This document shows positions 1 to 9,285 of a stretch of DNA of 64,000 nt, piece after piece. The notes beneath the pieces are model-generated. The model was given only the letters and a program-made list of their open reading frames with translations. It made no database searches and was not told where the DNA came from. Position numbers and translations under genes: made by a program. This DNA comes from Photobacterium sp. GJ3. GTDB lineage: Bacteria; Pseudomonadota; Gammaproteobacteria; Enterobacterales; Vibrionaceae. Numbering within the stretch: position 1 is the stretch's first letter; every line of letters begins with the position of its first letter. The DNA lies in assembly GCF_018199995.1 (NCBI RefSeq), contig NZ_CP073579.1:434001-498000 (forward strand), written 5' to 3'.

Positions 1-277
1 AATACAACTGATTTGCAGAGACAGAAGTGCAATCACTTGTATATATTGCCGGGTCAGGAAGTCTTTTATTTATAAGGTGTTTATTTGTATTGGTACGCCA
101 CATTAGCTTGTGGCGTGAAAAGAGTAAACTGTAGTACTGTTAGTCAGTGCTAATAATCCGTAAAGGGTCAATTATTTCCGATTTTTTTGTTTTATCCCCC
201 GTTTTTGCATTGACAAATTCGCGCAAGAAAAAAAGCGCCAACCACTTTGCCAGGGCGGGGAAAATTTGTGTGGTGGG

Positions 278-1054
278 ATGATGACAGTGAAAGATTCAGA
301 AGAAGTGGGTGTTTCTGAGAACACGTTAAGCAACGTTGAAAAATGGCGGCTGTTCAGACAGGGATCCTTGGCCGTTTCGCCATTATGTATTGCCGTCATT
401 CCATGGGGATTACTGGCTGGCTCTTTCGCAATTGAAGCGGGGATGAATGTCATGCAAAGTGTCGCAATGTCGGCCATTGTATTTGCCGGGGCTGCGCAAT
501 TGGTGGCAACCGGTTTGATCAAAGCCGGTGTCGGAATATTGACGATCCTCCTGACAACTTTTTTCATCACATCGCGTCACTTGTTATACAGCATCACAAT
601 GCGTCCGACGATCAGCCCTTTACCATTACGCTGGCGTCTCGGGCTGGGGTTTCTGCTCACCGATGAGTTATTTGCACTTTGTGGGAATCAGTCTCCGAAA
701 CGTTTTCAACCCTGGTACGCGCTGGGTGCCGGACTCTGGTTCTACATCAGTTGGAATCTGGCAACGCTGGCCGGGATATTTGCCGGAAAATTTATTCCGA
801 ATCTTGATGAGCTCGGTTTGGATTTTGCGATTGCTGCAACTTTCATTGCCATTGTGATTCCAACCATTCAACGCTGGTCTGTTCTGATGACAGTGCTGGT
901 TGCAGTGCTTGCTTCTGTTGTTGCTGCAGCGATGGAGATTGAGGGTGGGCTGATGATCGCCAGCTTGCTGGCAATGCTCTGCGGTTACAGCATTGAACGA
1001 ATTTTTGGGAACACAACATTCGAGTACCTGAACAAGAAGGAAGAACAGGCATGA
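278..1054 (+). CDS. azlC: AzlC family amino-acid exporter, large subunit
   Basis: Inner-membrane protein of about 258 residues with several hydrophobic helices, typical of the AzlC family, which exports branched-chain amino acids together with the small AzlD protein. Family hallmarks are the early PWGLLAGSFAIEAG segment, the FAGAAQLVA stretch and TSRHLLYS near residue 100. The frame is open to a TTG at 266, but I prefer the tandem ATGs at 278/281, which follow a G-rich GGTGGG; the start is not certain. The last four bases (ATGA) overlap azlD, so the two are translationally coupled. Substrate specificity is inferred from the family only. Confidence 0.88.
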   Translation: MMTVKDSEEVGVSENTLSNVEKWRLFRQGSLAVSPLCIAVIPWGLLAGSFAIEAGMNVMQSVAMSAIVFAGAAQLVATGLIKAGVGILTILLTTFFITSRHLLYSITMRPTISPLPLRWRLGLGFLLTDELFALCGNQSPKRFQPWYALGAGLWFYISWNLATLAGIFAGKFIPNLDELGLDFAIAATFIAIVIPTIQRWSVLMTVLVAVLASVVAAAMEIEGGLMIASLLAMLCGYSIERIFGNTTFEYLNKKEEQA

Positions 1055-1365
1055 TTTGGTTAACGATTCTTGCGATGGCTTTGATTGTTTTTGCCAGCCG
1101 GTATCTTTTTCTGGCACCGGGCCTGCCCATTCGGCTGAATCATCAGGCGCAACGTTTTTTAAGTTACGCCAGCCCGGCGGTTCTGACCGCGATCTGGGCG
1201 CCGATTGTGTTTGTACCCGAACAAAGCGGGTTAAATTTATCGTGGAGCAACCCCTATCTGATTGGGGCGCTGGTCTCGGCATTGATTGCCTGGAAAACGA
1301 AAAACGTGCTGTTGACCGCGGTGATAGGGATGGCTGTATTTGGTGGTGTATCGATACTGATGTGA
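1051..1365 (+). CDS. azlD: AzlD family transporter small subunit
   Basis: Small 104-residue membrane protein with about four hydrophobic segments (for example MIWLTILAMALIVFASRYLF at the N-terminus) of the AzlD family. It is the usual partner of AzlC in branched-chain amino-acid export. Length and position directly after azlC with an ATGA overlap are standard for the pair. The SASRYLF/SPAVLTAIWAP-like region is typical. A convergent terminator hairpin follows within 30 bases. Confidence 0.87.
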   Translation: MIWLTILAMALIVFASRYLFLAPGLPIRLNHQAQRFLSYASPAVLTAIWAPIVFVPEQSGLNLSWSNPYLIGALVSALIAWKTKNVLLTAVIGMAVFGGVSILM

Positions 1366-1392
1366 GCATGTATGTTGATCGTTGGGGGCAAA

Positions 1393-1417
1393 CCAGGTAA
1401 GACAGTCTCTTGCCTGG
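1393..1417. terminator. Bidirectional terminator hairpin between azlD and the convergent gene
   Basis: Inverted repeat CCAGGTAAGA / TCTTGCCTGG with a five-base loop gives a 10-bp stem with one G-T pair. It lies between two convergent genes. There is no strong T-run on either side, so strength is uncertain. Confidence 0.55.
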
Positions 1418-1431
1418 CTTGAGGTTGTGAT

Positions 1432-1959
1432 TTACTTCCGGGGGCCGACGGGCACCATAATATGAGCGTAAGGCGTGTCTTTCCACATGACGTAAGGACC
1501 GCCATTGTTCGGATCTGTCGGCAGGGCGTCCAGTAAAGACTTATCCGGCGTGATGATCATCAGATGTGGCCCTTCCACAATCCACTGATTGTCCGGTGTT
1601 TCCTTTTCAGCGTAAGGGTCAATGTTACTGGCACCGCCATCGCCAGCCAGCATGTAGGAGATGCCGATGGATTCGATCTGAACCGGTTTTTTATTCATCC
1701 ATGCATCAGCCCAGAGCATCCAGAGGCCATCCATACACATCGGGGCTGTCCCTTCAAGCTGCGGGGGTGTCGGAAAGCAGGTGTAGGAACCTGAACCTTC
1801 CTGAAGTACATTTTTATCCCAGTCCATAACAGTGACTTTATCCCGCAGGGTGGGAGGTGCAGCACTCAAAGCATCTTGCAGCATGGCGTCTTTGTCGGCC
1901 GACTGGGCAAACCCAGCAACGGTCATTGCGACAATAGCAAGGGGGAATAGGGATTTCAT
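1432..1959 (-). CDS. Secreted protein of unknown function
   Basis: A 175-residue protein with a clear Sec signal peptide (MKSLFPLAIVAMTVAGFAQS, cleavage probably after residue 18-20). The mature part is soluble, rich in Pro, Asp and Trp, and has two Cys (CFPTPP and APMCMDG) that could form a disulfide in the periplasm. Features such as DGLWMLWADAWM and GPHLMIITPD look conserved, but I do not recognise a named family. It stands alone between azlCD (convergent) and a divergent MATE gene, so context says little about function. Confidence 0.7.
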   Translation of the reverse strand: MKSLFPLAIVAMTVAGFAQSADKDAMLQDALSAAPPTLRDKVTVMDWDKNVLQEGSGSYTCFPTPPQLEGTAPMCMDGLWMLWADAWMNKKPVQIESIGISYMLAGDGGASNIDPYAEKETPDNQWIVEGPHLMIITPDKSLLDALPTDPNNGGPYVMWKDTPYAHIMVPVGPRK

Positions 1960-2163
1960 ACCGTTATCCTTCGTTGAATCACGGCGCTGAGCAGGTATTG
2001 GAGAAAGTATAGCAAGGCGACCGGTTTATCTGTCAGTCATTCAGAACAACATGCGTCTCAGATCGTTTGGAAAGAAACGCAGAAGTGTTGGCCGCCGCCA
2101 TTGACTTCACGGGTATGAGCGCCATGCTGATTGGAACAACAAAAATAATGTGAAGGTTTACCG

Positions 2164-3582
2164 ATGTCTGATAAGCAGAAAAAATTTCTGGAAGGACCGA
2201 TTAACAAAGCGCTGATTTCACTGGCGATTCCCATTATTCTCACCAATGTATTGCAGTCTGCCTATCAGTTTACCGATGCGTTCTGGGTGGGCCGGCTCGG
2301 AGCCTCTGAAGTCGCGGCAGTGTCTGTAAGTATGCCCGTGACTTTTCTGGTGATTGCCTTGGGTTCCGGCTTAGCAATGGCAGGTGCTACTTTGTCTGCG
2401 CAATATATGGGCGCGGGACAATATGAAAAAGTGAATCATGTTGCTGCCCAAACCATGCTGATGGTAGCTTTTACATCCGTGATACTGGGTCTCTCGGGTT
2501 ATCTGCTCTCCCCTTATTTTCTGATGTTGCTTGGGGTCAGTGAGCAAGTTTATGGTGATGCACTGAAGTTCATGCATGTGTCATTTATCGGCGTGATTTT
2601 TGTGTTCCTCTTCGCCATGTTTCAGTCACTGATGCGGGGAATAGGGCAAATTAAAATCCCGCTGATGATCGTGTTCGGAACCGTCGTCCTGAACTTCTTT
2701 CTCGATCCCTTGTTCATTTTCGGATGGGGCATGTTCCCGGGCCTGGGTGTGATGGGCGCAGCGCTTGCGACGCTGGTCACTCAGTCGATCGCAGCTGTAC
2801 TCGGCTTGATTGTGTTTTTACGGGGCAGGCATGGCATCCAACTGGAGTGGCGGAATTTCATTCCGGATTTTGTTTATATCCGGAAGGCTTTCTTTTTGGG
2901 AGTACCGGGCTCCGTTGAGTTGTCGGCTCGCGCGCTGGGGACCATTATTTTGTCTTTTTTGGTGGCCAGTTTCGGCACCGTGACCATTGCCTCTTACGGG
3001 GTTGGCGCGAATATCCTTCAGTTCGTGATGATTCCTGCGATGGGCTTGTCGATGGCTGTTTCAACCCTGGTCGGTCAGAACATGGGTGCCGGCCAGATCG
3101 AACGGGCTGAAAAAGTCACCTTGCTCGGCACCCTGTGGGGATTGATGGGCCTGACGCTGATTGGTGTGCTGGTGTATGTGTTCGCACCACAGGTGATTGC
3201 GATATTTATTCCGGATGACTCCGAGGTCATTCAGGCGGGGGCGCAGTTTCTCAGAACCATGTGCCTGACCTGGGGCGGGATTGGGATTCAGTTGTGTGTG
3301 GTTTCAGCGTTTCGTGCGTCCGGCAATATGCAGAACGCCATGATGGTGGCCCTGGTGTCACAATGGATGGTTCAGTTTCCGATCGCTTATGTTCTGTCGA
3401 AGCACACCACGCTGCAGGAGCAGGGTATTTGGTGGTCTTTCGCGGTGACGAATGTTGTGGTCGCTATTTTTGCTTTCTGCTGGTTTCGGCGCGGAACCTG
3501 GAAAAAAGGCCGGATGACGGACGAAGAACAGCAAATCGTTCATGTGTGTGATGAAGCCTTGATTGAGAAGGGGAATCAGTAG
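2164..3582 (+). CDS. MATE family multidrug efflux transporter
   Basis: Inner-membrane antiporter of 472 residues, the normal MATE length, with twelve predicted helices in two similar halves. The N-terminal FLEGPINKALISLAIPIILTN, the SAYQFTDAFWVGRLG region and the later MGLSMAVSTLVGQNMGAG segment are family signatures; the latter mirrors the ALGSGLAMAGATLSAQYMGAG of the first half. MATE proteins expel cationic drugs and dyes using Na+ or H+. The start ATG at 2164 follows a weak GAAGG. The 3' end overlaps by seven bases the convergent AraC-type gene, so the two may interfere transcriptionally. Confidence 0.92.
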   Translation: MSDKQKKFLEGPINKALISLAIPIILTNVLQSAYQFTDAFWVGRLGASEVAAVSVSMPVTFLVIALGSGLAMAGATLSAQYMGAGQYEKVNHVAAQTMLMVAFTSVILGLSGYLLSPYFLMLLGVSEQVYGDALKFMHVSFIGVIFVFLFAMFQSLMRGIGQIKIPLMIVFGTVVLNFFLDPLFIFGWGMFPGLGVMGAALATLVTQSIAAVLGLIVFLRGRHGIQLEWRNFIPDFVYIRKAFFLGVPGSVELSARALGTIILSFLVASFGTVTIASYGVGANILQFVMIPAMGLSMAVSTLVGQNMGAGQIERAEKVTLLGTLWGLMGLTLIGVLVYVFAPQVIAIFIPDDSEVIQAGAQFLRTMCLTWGGIGIQLCVVSAFRASGNMQNAMMVALVSQWMVQFPIAYVLSKHTTLQEQGIWWSFAVTNVVVAIFAFCWFRRGTWKKGRMTDEEQQIVHVCDEALIEKGNQ

Positions 3583-4424
3583 GCAGCCTGCTGACGGGAT
3601 TCCGTTTTGAATTGCTGCGGGGTTTGTTTAAACGCCAGACGGAACGCTTCAATAAATGCGGACACAGATTGATAACCAATCTGATGCGCAACATCCTGAA
3701 CGGAATCTCCTTTCTCCAGTAAATTGAGCGAACTCATCAGGCGGAGCCGCTGGCGCCATTGCGGAAAGGTCAGGTGAACTTCTTTTTTGAACAGGCGAGA
3801 CAGTGTTCGCTCGGTTGCGCCTGTTTCTTCAGCCCATGTCTGAAGTGTTTTCTGGCTGTCCGGCTGTTCAGTCAGTGCGTTGACTATCGGTTGTAACCGG
3901 CGATCGGCAGGCATTGGCAGTTCCAGCGCACTGTCTTTTTTTGCCCGGAGCTCGTCGGCAAATACCGCCAGTAAATTCAGGAGCGGTTGCGTGATCGGCT
4001 GAGCAGGATCAACGACCTGAACCAGCTTCAGGATCAACGCCCGGAAAAACGGGCTGACCTCAATGGGCTGGCTCACCTTGGGTAATGCGTTGATTTGTGA
4101 CGGATTCAGGTACAGGCCAATGAAAGTCGCTTCCCGGATCACATCCGATGCATGACTGACGCCCGCCGGAATAAACAGGGCTCTGTGATGCGGGATATAA
4201 AAATGATGGGAATCTGTCCTCGTTTTCAGAAGGCCCCTGGATGGGTAAAGTACCTGATGCCAGTCATGGCTGTGATTGGCGTCATGGAAGCCTTTCGCCA
4301 TTTCAATCCGATTGATCAGGACAGGATGGTCCGGGTATTGCGAGAGCAAGGTGTTACTATTCACCGCTTGCTTTGTCTGATTGCCGGTATTTTTTGTCAT
4401 ATTGTCGTTATCTGTTGTTACCAA
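3576..4424 (-). CDS. AraC family transcriptional regulator with cupin sensor domain
   Basis: A 282-residue regulator. Residues of the N-terminal half (HSHDWHQVLYPSRGLL, then FIPAGVSH) form an AraC-type cupin ligand-binding domain with metal-like His residues. The C-terminal half carries two helix-turn-helix motifs, the second being VAHQIGYQSVSAFIEAFR followed by FKQTPQQF. It is divergent from the amidotransferase gene and convergent with the MATE pump, with overlapping ends; either neighbour could be a target. The ligand is unknown. Confidence 0.85.
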   Translation of the reverse strand: MVTTDNDNMTKNTGNQTKQAVNSNTLLSQYPDHPVLINRIEMAKGFHDANHSHDWHQVLYPSRGLLKTRTDSHHFYIPHHRALFIPAGVSHASDVIREATFIGLYLNPSQINALPKVSQPIEVSPFFRALILKLVQVVDPAQPITQPLLNLLAVFADELRAKKDSALELPMPADRRLQPIVNALTEQPDSQKTLQTWAEETGATERTLSRLFKKEVHLTFPQWRQRLRLMSSLNLLEKGDSVQDVAHQIGYQSVSAFIEAFRLAFKQTPQQFKTESRQQAAY

Positions 4425-4479
4425 TAGTGCATATTATGAATTGGAATCACGAATGACAAGTTTGAAAGAAGGGACAGTC

Positions 4480-5208
4480 ATGAAAGTACATTTTGTCATG
4501 CACGAATCATTTGAAGGGCCGGGCGCGCTGCTGCAATGGGTCGATCAGCGCAATTACTCTACATCCTATTCGCGGGTTTATCTGGAAGAAGCTCTACCGG
4601 AGCAGGTGGATGAGATTGATTTACTGATTGTTCTGGGCGGGCCGCAAAGTCCATCGACAACCCAGGAAAGCTGTGCTTATTTTGATGCAAAAGCAGAGAT
4701 TCAGCTCATTCAGCGGGTTGTGGCTACCGGGAAACCTGTGGTGGGTTTCTGCCTCGGGGCACAGTTGCTGGGAGAGGCTTTTGGTGCGTCATACACGCGA
4801 AGCCCTGAGCCGGAAGTCGGATGTTTCCCGATTGTCATCAACAAACATGCCCGGCTGGACCGGAAATTCGAAGGCTTTCCGGCACAACTGGTTGTTGGCC
4901 ACTGGCACAATGATATGCCGGGTTTAACACCAGAGTGTCAGGTGCTGGCGACGAGTCTGGGTTGTCCGCGCCAGATTGTCCGCTACTCGTCGCAGGCTTA
5001 TGGCTTTCAGTGTCATCCTGAGTTTACCCGTGAATCCATTGCCGGTTTGATTGAACATTCAGGCGCCGATCTCGAAGGTGCTGGCATTCGCCCTTTCATT
5101 CAGACTGCAGAAGTGCTGCTCAGTGTTGACTACAGCGAGATGAACCGTGCACTGTTTGGATTTATGGATGCGCTGGTGGCGGAATCACAGTTGAATGCCC
5201 GTATCTGA
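4480..5208 (+). CDS. Class I glutamine amidotransferase (GMP synthase-like domain)
   Basis: Cytoplasmic protein of 242 residues carrying a GATase1 domain. The catalytic triad is visible: Cys91 in GFCLGAQLLG, His179 and Glu181 in FQCHPEFT. The VLGGPQSP segment near residue 52 forms the oxyanion region. Stand-alone proteins of this kind hydrolyse glutamine or act on gamma-glutamyl compounds; the true substrate is unknown. The frame is open upstream to 4381, but ATG 4480 is preceded by GAAAGAAGGGA and begins the conserved domain, so I chose it. Downstream is a strong bidirectional terminator. Confidence 0.82.
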   Translation: MKVHFVMHESFEGPGALLQWVDQRNYSTSYSRVYLEEALPEQVDEIDLLIVLGGPQSPSTTQESCAYFDAKAEIQLIQRVVATGKPVVGFCLGAQLLGEAFGASYTRSPEPEVGCFPIVINKHARLDRKFEGFPAQLVVGHWHNDMPGLTPECQVLATSLGCPRQIVRYSSQAYGFQCHPEFTRESIAGLIEHSGADLEGAGIRPFIQTAEVLLSVDYSEMNRALFGFMDALVAESQLNARI

Positions 5209-5235
5209 ATCCTGAAAAACAGCCTTTGTTCCAAT

Positions 5236-5261
5236 AAGACACCCGTGACCGGGTGTCTTTT
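5236..5261. terminator. Bidirectional Rho-independent terminator
   Basis: Perfect 10-bp stem AAGACACCCG / CGGGTGTCTT with a TGAC loop and a short T tail on the + strand. It separates the convergent amidotransferase and EamA genes and probably serves both. Confidence 0.85.
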
Positions 5262-5266
5262 CAGTT

Positions 5267-6184
5267 TCAGAGAGAAGCATTTGAGGAAGCGCGATGACGC
5301 AGCCGCATCACCATGCGGACCAGCGACTGTCTGCCCGGATTCAGTAAAATCACCAGAACGCCAGACAAAATCAGGCTGGCAGCCAGAATCTGAAGCGCAC
5401 CGACAGGCTCGCCATAGAAGAGGGCGCCACCCATTAACCCGAAAACAGACACGGTCAGATTCACGGGGGCTACGGTACTGAGCGGATATTTCAGCAGCAA
5501 GCGATTCCAGACCCAGTAGCCGAACACCGTGGTCGGATAGGCCTGAAAGAGAACGGAAAACGTGGTGTAACGGTTCCAGCCCTCAATGGTCTCCGCAATG
5601 ATTCCCGTGCCGTGCAAGGACAGTGCAAAAATCAGTAACGGCACGGGGGCAAACGCCATGCCCCAGATACTGAACGCGAACGCCTGCGTGGTGCCGGATT
5701 TTTTCACAATGGTGCTGACCAGACTCCACGACAAAGCAGAGATCAGGATCAGCACAACGCCCTGAAGCGTGATTGTGCCGTCGGTTGCCATCAGAGAGAG
5801 TGTGAGCCCGCAACCTGCAAACAGTGCGCCGATGACTTTATTGGCCGTGATTTTGTCCTGAAACACCAGAAAGCCGATCAGCAGGCCAAAGATGACATTG
5901 GTTTGCAGCAGCACAGATGCCATGCCAGCGGACAACCCCGCCGTAATCGACCAGGACGCTACACCCCAGACACCAACACCAAAAATCACGCCATAACTGA
6001 TGAGATACCGCCATGGCACATTGGGTTTTTTCACAAAAAAGATCAGCGGCACCGTGGCTAAGGTAAAGCGGATGGCCGTCATCAACATGGGATCGGTCTG
6101 ACTGACGCCTAACTTGATGACTGAAAAGTTGATTCCCCAGATCAGCATGACAAACAGACCCAGCAAAGCATCCTTGAAATTCAT
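5267..6184 (-). CDS. EamA/DMT superfamily metabolite exporter
   Basis: Inner-membrane protein of 305 residues with about ten hydrophobic helices arranged as two EamA repeats (first around LLGLFVMLIWGINFSVIK, second around VLILISALSWSLVSTIVKK). Members export amino acids and other small metabolites. The frame runs further upstream, but ATG at 6184 has a strong GGAGGA eight bases away and begins at the first helix. It is divergent from a MocR-type regulator at 6291, and in that arrangement the exporter is often the regulated target. Substrate not deducible. Confidence 0.87.
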   Translation of the reverse strand: MNFKDALLGLFVMLIWGINFSVIKLGVSQTDPMLMTAIRFTLATVPLIFFVKKPNVPWRYLISYGVIFGVGVWGVASWSITAGLSAGMASVLLQTNVIFGLLIGFLVFQDKITANKVIGALFAGCGLTLSLMATDGTITLQGVVLILISALSWSLVSTIVKKSGTTQAFAFSIWGMAFAPVPLLIFALSLHGTGIIAETIEGWNRYTTFSVLFQAYPTTVFGYWVWNRLLLKYPLSTVAPVNLTVSVFGLMGGALFYGEPVGALQILAASLILSGVLVILLNPGRQSLVRMVMRLRHRASSNASL

Positions 6185-6290
6185 TCGTTGTCCTCCTGCG
6201 TGATTGATTTCAATTGCATTGTGCATTGCTGAACAAGAGCGGTGCAGATACAATTTTTAAATTCAAAAAGAGTACAGTTGGTGGTGGGAT

Positions 6291-7784
6291 ATGAAGTATA
6301 AGCAGCTTGCAGCGCAGTACATCTCAGCGATTCAGTCGGGCAAGCTGGCTGCACCGAGCCGGATGCCGTCGCTGCGTCAGTTTTCTCAGTTGCATCAGGT
6401 GAGCATGACGACCACGCTCAACTGCTACCAGCATCTTGAATCACAGGGGTGGATCGTCGCCAAACCTCAGTCGGGTTACTTTGTCGCAAAGCGGGGCACC
6501 CATCGCCAGCCCGCGCTTGCCCGGTTTGAAAGCCGGATGACTTCGGCTGCGGAATATCAGGCTTCTGAAGAATGGGGTTCACAGGGACAGGCGCCCGAAA
6601 GTCAGCATGCGGGTCCTTTGGGATATTCCCGGTTTGAAGCGGATGCCGTGCTGGCAAAGCAGCTGGAACAGAGTTTTCGCCGCGCTCACCAGCGATTGGG
6701 CGAACGGATGAATTTCTATCCTGCACCTCAGGGCGAGCAGATCACACGCACTGTTCTGTCGCAGCACTTTGCACCTTACGGTTTTCATTTTCAGCCGGAT
6801 CAACTGGTGATCACCAATGGCTGTATGGATGCAATCCGGGCTGCAATCGAGGTTTGTACCCAGCCCGGTGATGCCATTGCAATCAGCTCCCCCTGCTTTA
6901 ATGGATTGCTGACATTATTGCGGGAAATGTCGCGCAATATCGTTGAAATTCCGTCGGTGGAAAGTGGTATCGATTTAGACCAACTGGAATATCACATGCA
7001 GCAGGGGACGATTCAGGCTGGCTTGTTCTGTACCACACACATGAATCCGCAGGGCATTACGATGACGCCAGAACAGAAACAACGTCTGGCCCGGATGGCC
7101 GCGCAATATCAGGTGCCTGTGATTGAAGACGATGTATATATGGAGTTGCCGCACAACAATACGGTGCCCTTACCGGCGAAATATTATGATCAGGCGGGTT
7201 ACATCTTGTGGTGTGGTTCGGTGTCGAAAACACTGGCGGCCAGTTACCGTTTAGGCTGGTGTTTGCCGGGGCGCTATTTCGAATCTTATCTGCGTCGCTT
7301 CGCGGCCGGATGTTTCGGCGTATCGTTGCCAGTGCAACTGGCCATTGCCGACTTTATCGATAACGGCCAATACAGTCGTTCTCTCAAACATCGCCGGTTT
7401 GCATTGCTGGCTAATAAACGCCGTTATATCGAATATCTGGAACAGGCGTTACCAGGGGAAGTCAGAATCAGCGACCCGGCAGGCGGTATGGTGCTGTGGT
7501 TGCAAATTCCGGCACTGAACCTGGCACGATTCAAACATCTTTTGCAGGCAGTCCAATTGGATATCCGGCTCGGAGCGCTGTTCACCAGTCGTGATTTGTA
7601 CCGGGATTGTTTACGGATCAACATTGGGTATGCATTACCGGAACCGGGTGAACCCGAAAACGCCACCCAGCAAGCGCTGGATGCACTTACTCAGCTGTTG
7701 AAACAGGCGATGCAGACACAAGACGCTGCCTGCGCCATCACAGAAACCCGCAACGGTGACATTGCGGAGACAATTTCAGAATGA
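6291..7784 (+). CDS. MocR/PdxR-type GntR regulator with aminotransferase domain
   Basis: A 497-residue fusion. Residues 1-70 form a GntR winged helix (MPSLRQFSQLHQVSMTT, then ESQGWIVAKPQSGYFV). The remainder is a fold type I PLP aminotransferase domain with the PLP-lysine in CGSVSKTLAASYR and an Asn/Asp cluster VIEDDVYMELP. Such proteins use PLP or its amino-acid adduct as a signal, not normally for catalysis. The gene is divergent from the EamA exporter 106 bases away, making that promoter region the probable operator. The 3' end overlaps the upstream frame of the histidine kinase gene, but the kinase probably starts at 7834. Confidence 0.88.
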   Translation: MKYKQLAAQYISAIQSGKLAAPSRMPSLRQFSQLHQVSMTTTLNCYQHLESQGWIVAKPQSGYFVAKRGTHRQPALARFESRMTSAAEYQASEEWGSQGQAPESQHAGPLGYSRFEADAVLAKQLEQSFRRAHQRLGERMNFYPAPQGEQITRTVLSQHFAPYGFHFQPDQLVITNGCMDAIRAAIEVCTQPGDAIAISSPCFNGLLTLLREMSRNIVEIPSVESGIDLDQLEYHMQQGTIQAGLFCTTHMNPQGITMTPEQKQRLARMAAQYQVPVIEDDVYMELPHNNTVPLPAKYYDQAGYILWCGSVSKTLAASYRLGWCLPGRYFESYLRRFAAGCFGVSLPVQLAIADFIDNGQYSRSLKHRRFALLANKRRYIEYLEQALPGEVRISDPAGGMVLWLQIPALNLARFKHLLQAVQLDIRLGALFTSRDLYRDCLRINIGYALPEPGEPENATQQALDALTQLLKQAMQTQDAACAITETRNGDIAETISE

Positions 7785-7833
7785 CCCAGATGTATCATGT
7801 CGCTTTTATCATTTTGATGTTGAGGGGGCGCTG

Positions 7834-9285
7834 GTGAAAGGCATCGGACGCTTGTGTTTTTTTCTGGCGATGCCCGTATTTGCGCAGCCGGGCAGTCCGG
7901 TGAATATGCCGGAGATTCAGGCGTTGTGGCAGCAATGGACCACACAATTATCTGCAGTGCGAAGTGACCGCTTGATTGCGCAGCAACAATTGAACTGCTA
8001 TCCCCAGCATTTGTTATTGCCGGAGAGTCAGTATCCGGATCTGACGCGATACGACTGGTCTGAACTGAAGTTACTTTATCAGATACAGCGGCATTGCGAT
8101 GTTGAAACCGCCATACCGCGAGATCTGCACAGTGCGTCCTGGTTGCAAGCTGTGGCCTTTGAGCGTCGGCTGTGCCGGGGAGAAGACTTCGGCGGCGATT
8201 GGGACGAACAGTGGTCTGCACTGCATCCGGCTGGTGGCAGTTATGCCGATCGCTATCTGGCCTACCTTCAACAGCAGCCCGATCTCAGCCAATCCCATAT
8301 TTTTTATCGTCAGCACACTGGCAGTCTGACACTCGCAAACCCTGAACATCCGTTGCATCAGACGTTTTCAGGTTTATCAGCAGCAGGACAAACTGCCATC
8401 TTGGGCGGCTATCGGTATTATCTGGCGAAAGACGGCCGCTTGTGGCGCAGTCATCCGCAGGGGATTGATGTACTGGAAGCCGAGCAGTGGCAGCCCATTG
8501 CTGCGAGGGTCGGTCTTTCTGTCGCGTCAACCCGTCAAACTGCGGGGCAATCCTGTGCCATGCAATACAGCAATTTGTGCCTGTCCCCTGTGACTCAGCA
8601 GCGCATCTGGTGGCAGGTTGTGTTGATGGTGTTACTTGTACTGGCATCTGGGATGGCGGTGCATTTGTTGCTCGAGCGACGCCGTACGATGAAAGAACGT
8701 CAGTTTATTTTGCAGTTGCTGACGCATGAACTGAGAACGCCAGTGGCCAGTCTCGGCTTTACCGTGGAGCAGTTTCGTGATCAGTTTGATGATCTGAGCA
8801 CAGCCGCGCAGGATGCCTTTTACCGGCTGTCGGCTGATTTTCAGCGTCTGTCCCGATTGACTGAAACGAGTCAGGGATTTCTGAGTGATCAGCGGCAAGC
8901 CATGAAAGAGACCGATGCGGTGCTGTTTTCAGACTGGCTGACCGCGGTCACTGAATCTTATTCTCTCGATTATGAACTGGAAGGGGACCGGGAACTCGCG
9001 TTGCCCTATTACTGGCTGGGCGTCTGTCTGGATAATCTGCTTCGCAATGCGTTCATTCATGGTCAGCCGCCCGTGACGTTGCGGGCAAGCATTGAATCAA
9101 ATCGTGTGTGGATTGAAGTCTGTGATCAGGGACAGTCACCTTTCCGGTGGTCGTTCGCTCGCTCACCTTCTGTCGCGGGGATGGGCGTCGGACTGATGAT
9201 TGTCCGGCGTTTGATGCGCCGGTTCGGCGGACGGCTGATCCATCGCCGCCATCCGACACGTTATCGTCTGGAGTTACCGTTATGA
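7834..9285 (+). CDS. vxrA: VxrA/WigK/VbrK-like cell-wall stress sensor histidine kinase
   Basis: Membrane sensor kinase of about 483 residues. I chose GTG 7834 because GAGGGGG lies six bases upstream and a signal peptide (GRLCFFLAMPVFAQP) follows directly; the frame is open further upstream to 7756. The periplasmic part (about residues 20-250) resembles the DUF3404 domain of Vibrio VxrA. One transmembrane helix (VVLMVLLVLASGMAVHLLL) leads to a HisKA H-box (LLTHELRTPVASL) and an HATPase domain with N box LDNLLRNAFIHG and G box GMGVGLMIVRR. In Vibrio this kinase responds to cell-wall damage and controls peptidoglycan synthesis and type VI secretion; that role is transferred by homology. ATGA overlap with the next gene. 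Confidence 0.82.
   Translation: MKGIGRLCFFLAMPVFAQPGSPVNMPEIQALWQQWTTQLSAVRSDRLIAQQQLNCYPQHLLLPESQYPDLTRYDWSELKLLYQIQRHCDVETAIPRDLHSASWLQAVAFERRLCRGEDFGGDWDEQWSALHPAGGSYADRYLAYLQQQPDLSQSHIFYRQHTGSLTLANPEHPLHQTFSGLSAAGQTAILGGYRYYLAKDGRLWRSHPQGIDVLEAEQWQPIAARVGLSVASTRQTAGQSCAMQYSNLCLSPVTQQRIWWQVVLMVLLVLASGMAVHLLLERRRTMKERQFILQLLTHELRTPVASLGFTVEQFRDQFDDLSTAAQDAFYRLSADFQRLSRLTETSQGFLSDQRQAMKETDAVLFSDWLTAVTESYSLDYELEGDRELALPYYWLGVCLDNLLRNAFIHGQPPVTLRASIESNRVWIEVCDQGQSPFRWSFARSPSVAGMGVGLMIVRRLMRRFGGRLIHRRHPTRYRLELPL

Noticed and set aside
172..570. 132-residue minus-strand frame opposite azlC
   Set aside because: It lies antisense to a clear AzlC gene, has no RBS or recognisable domain and looks like a shadow frame.
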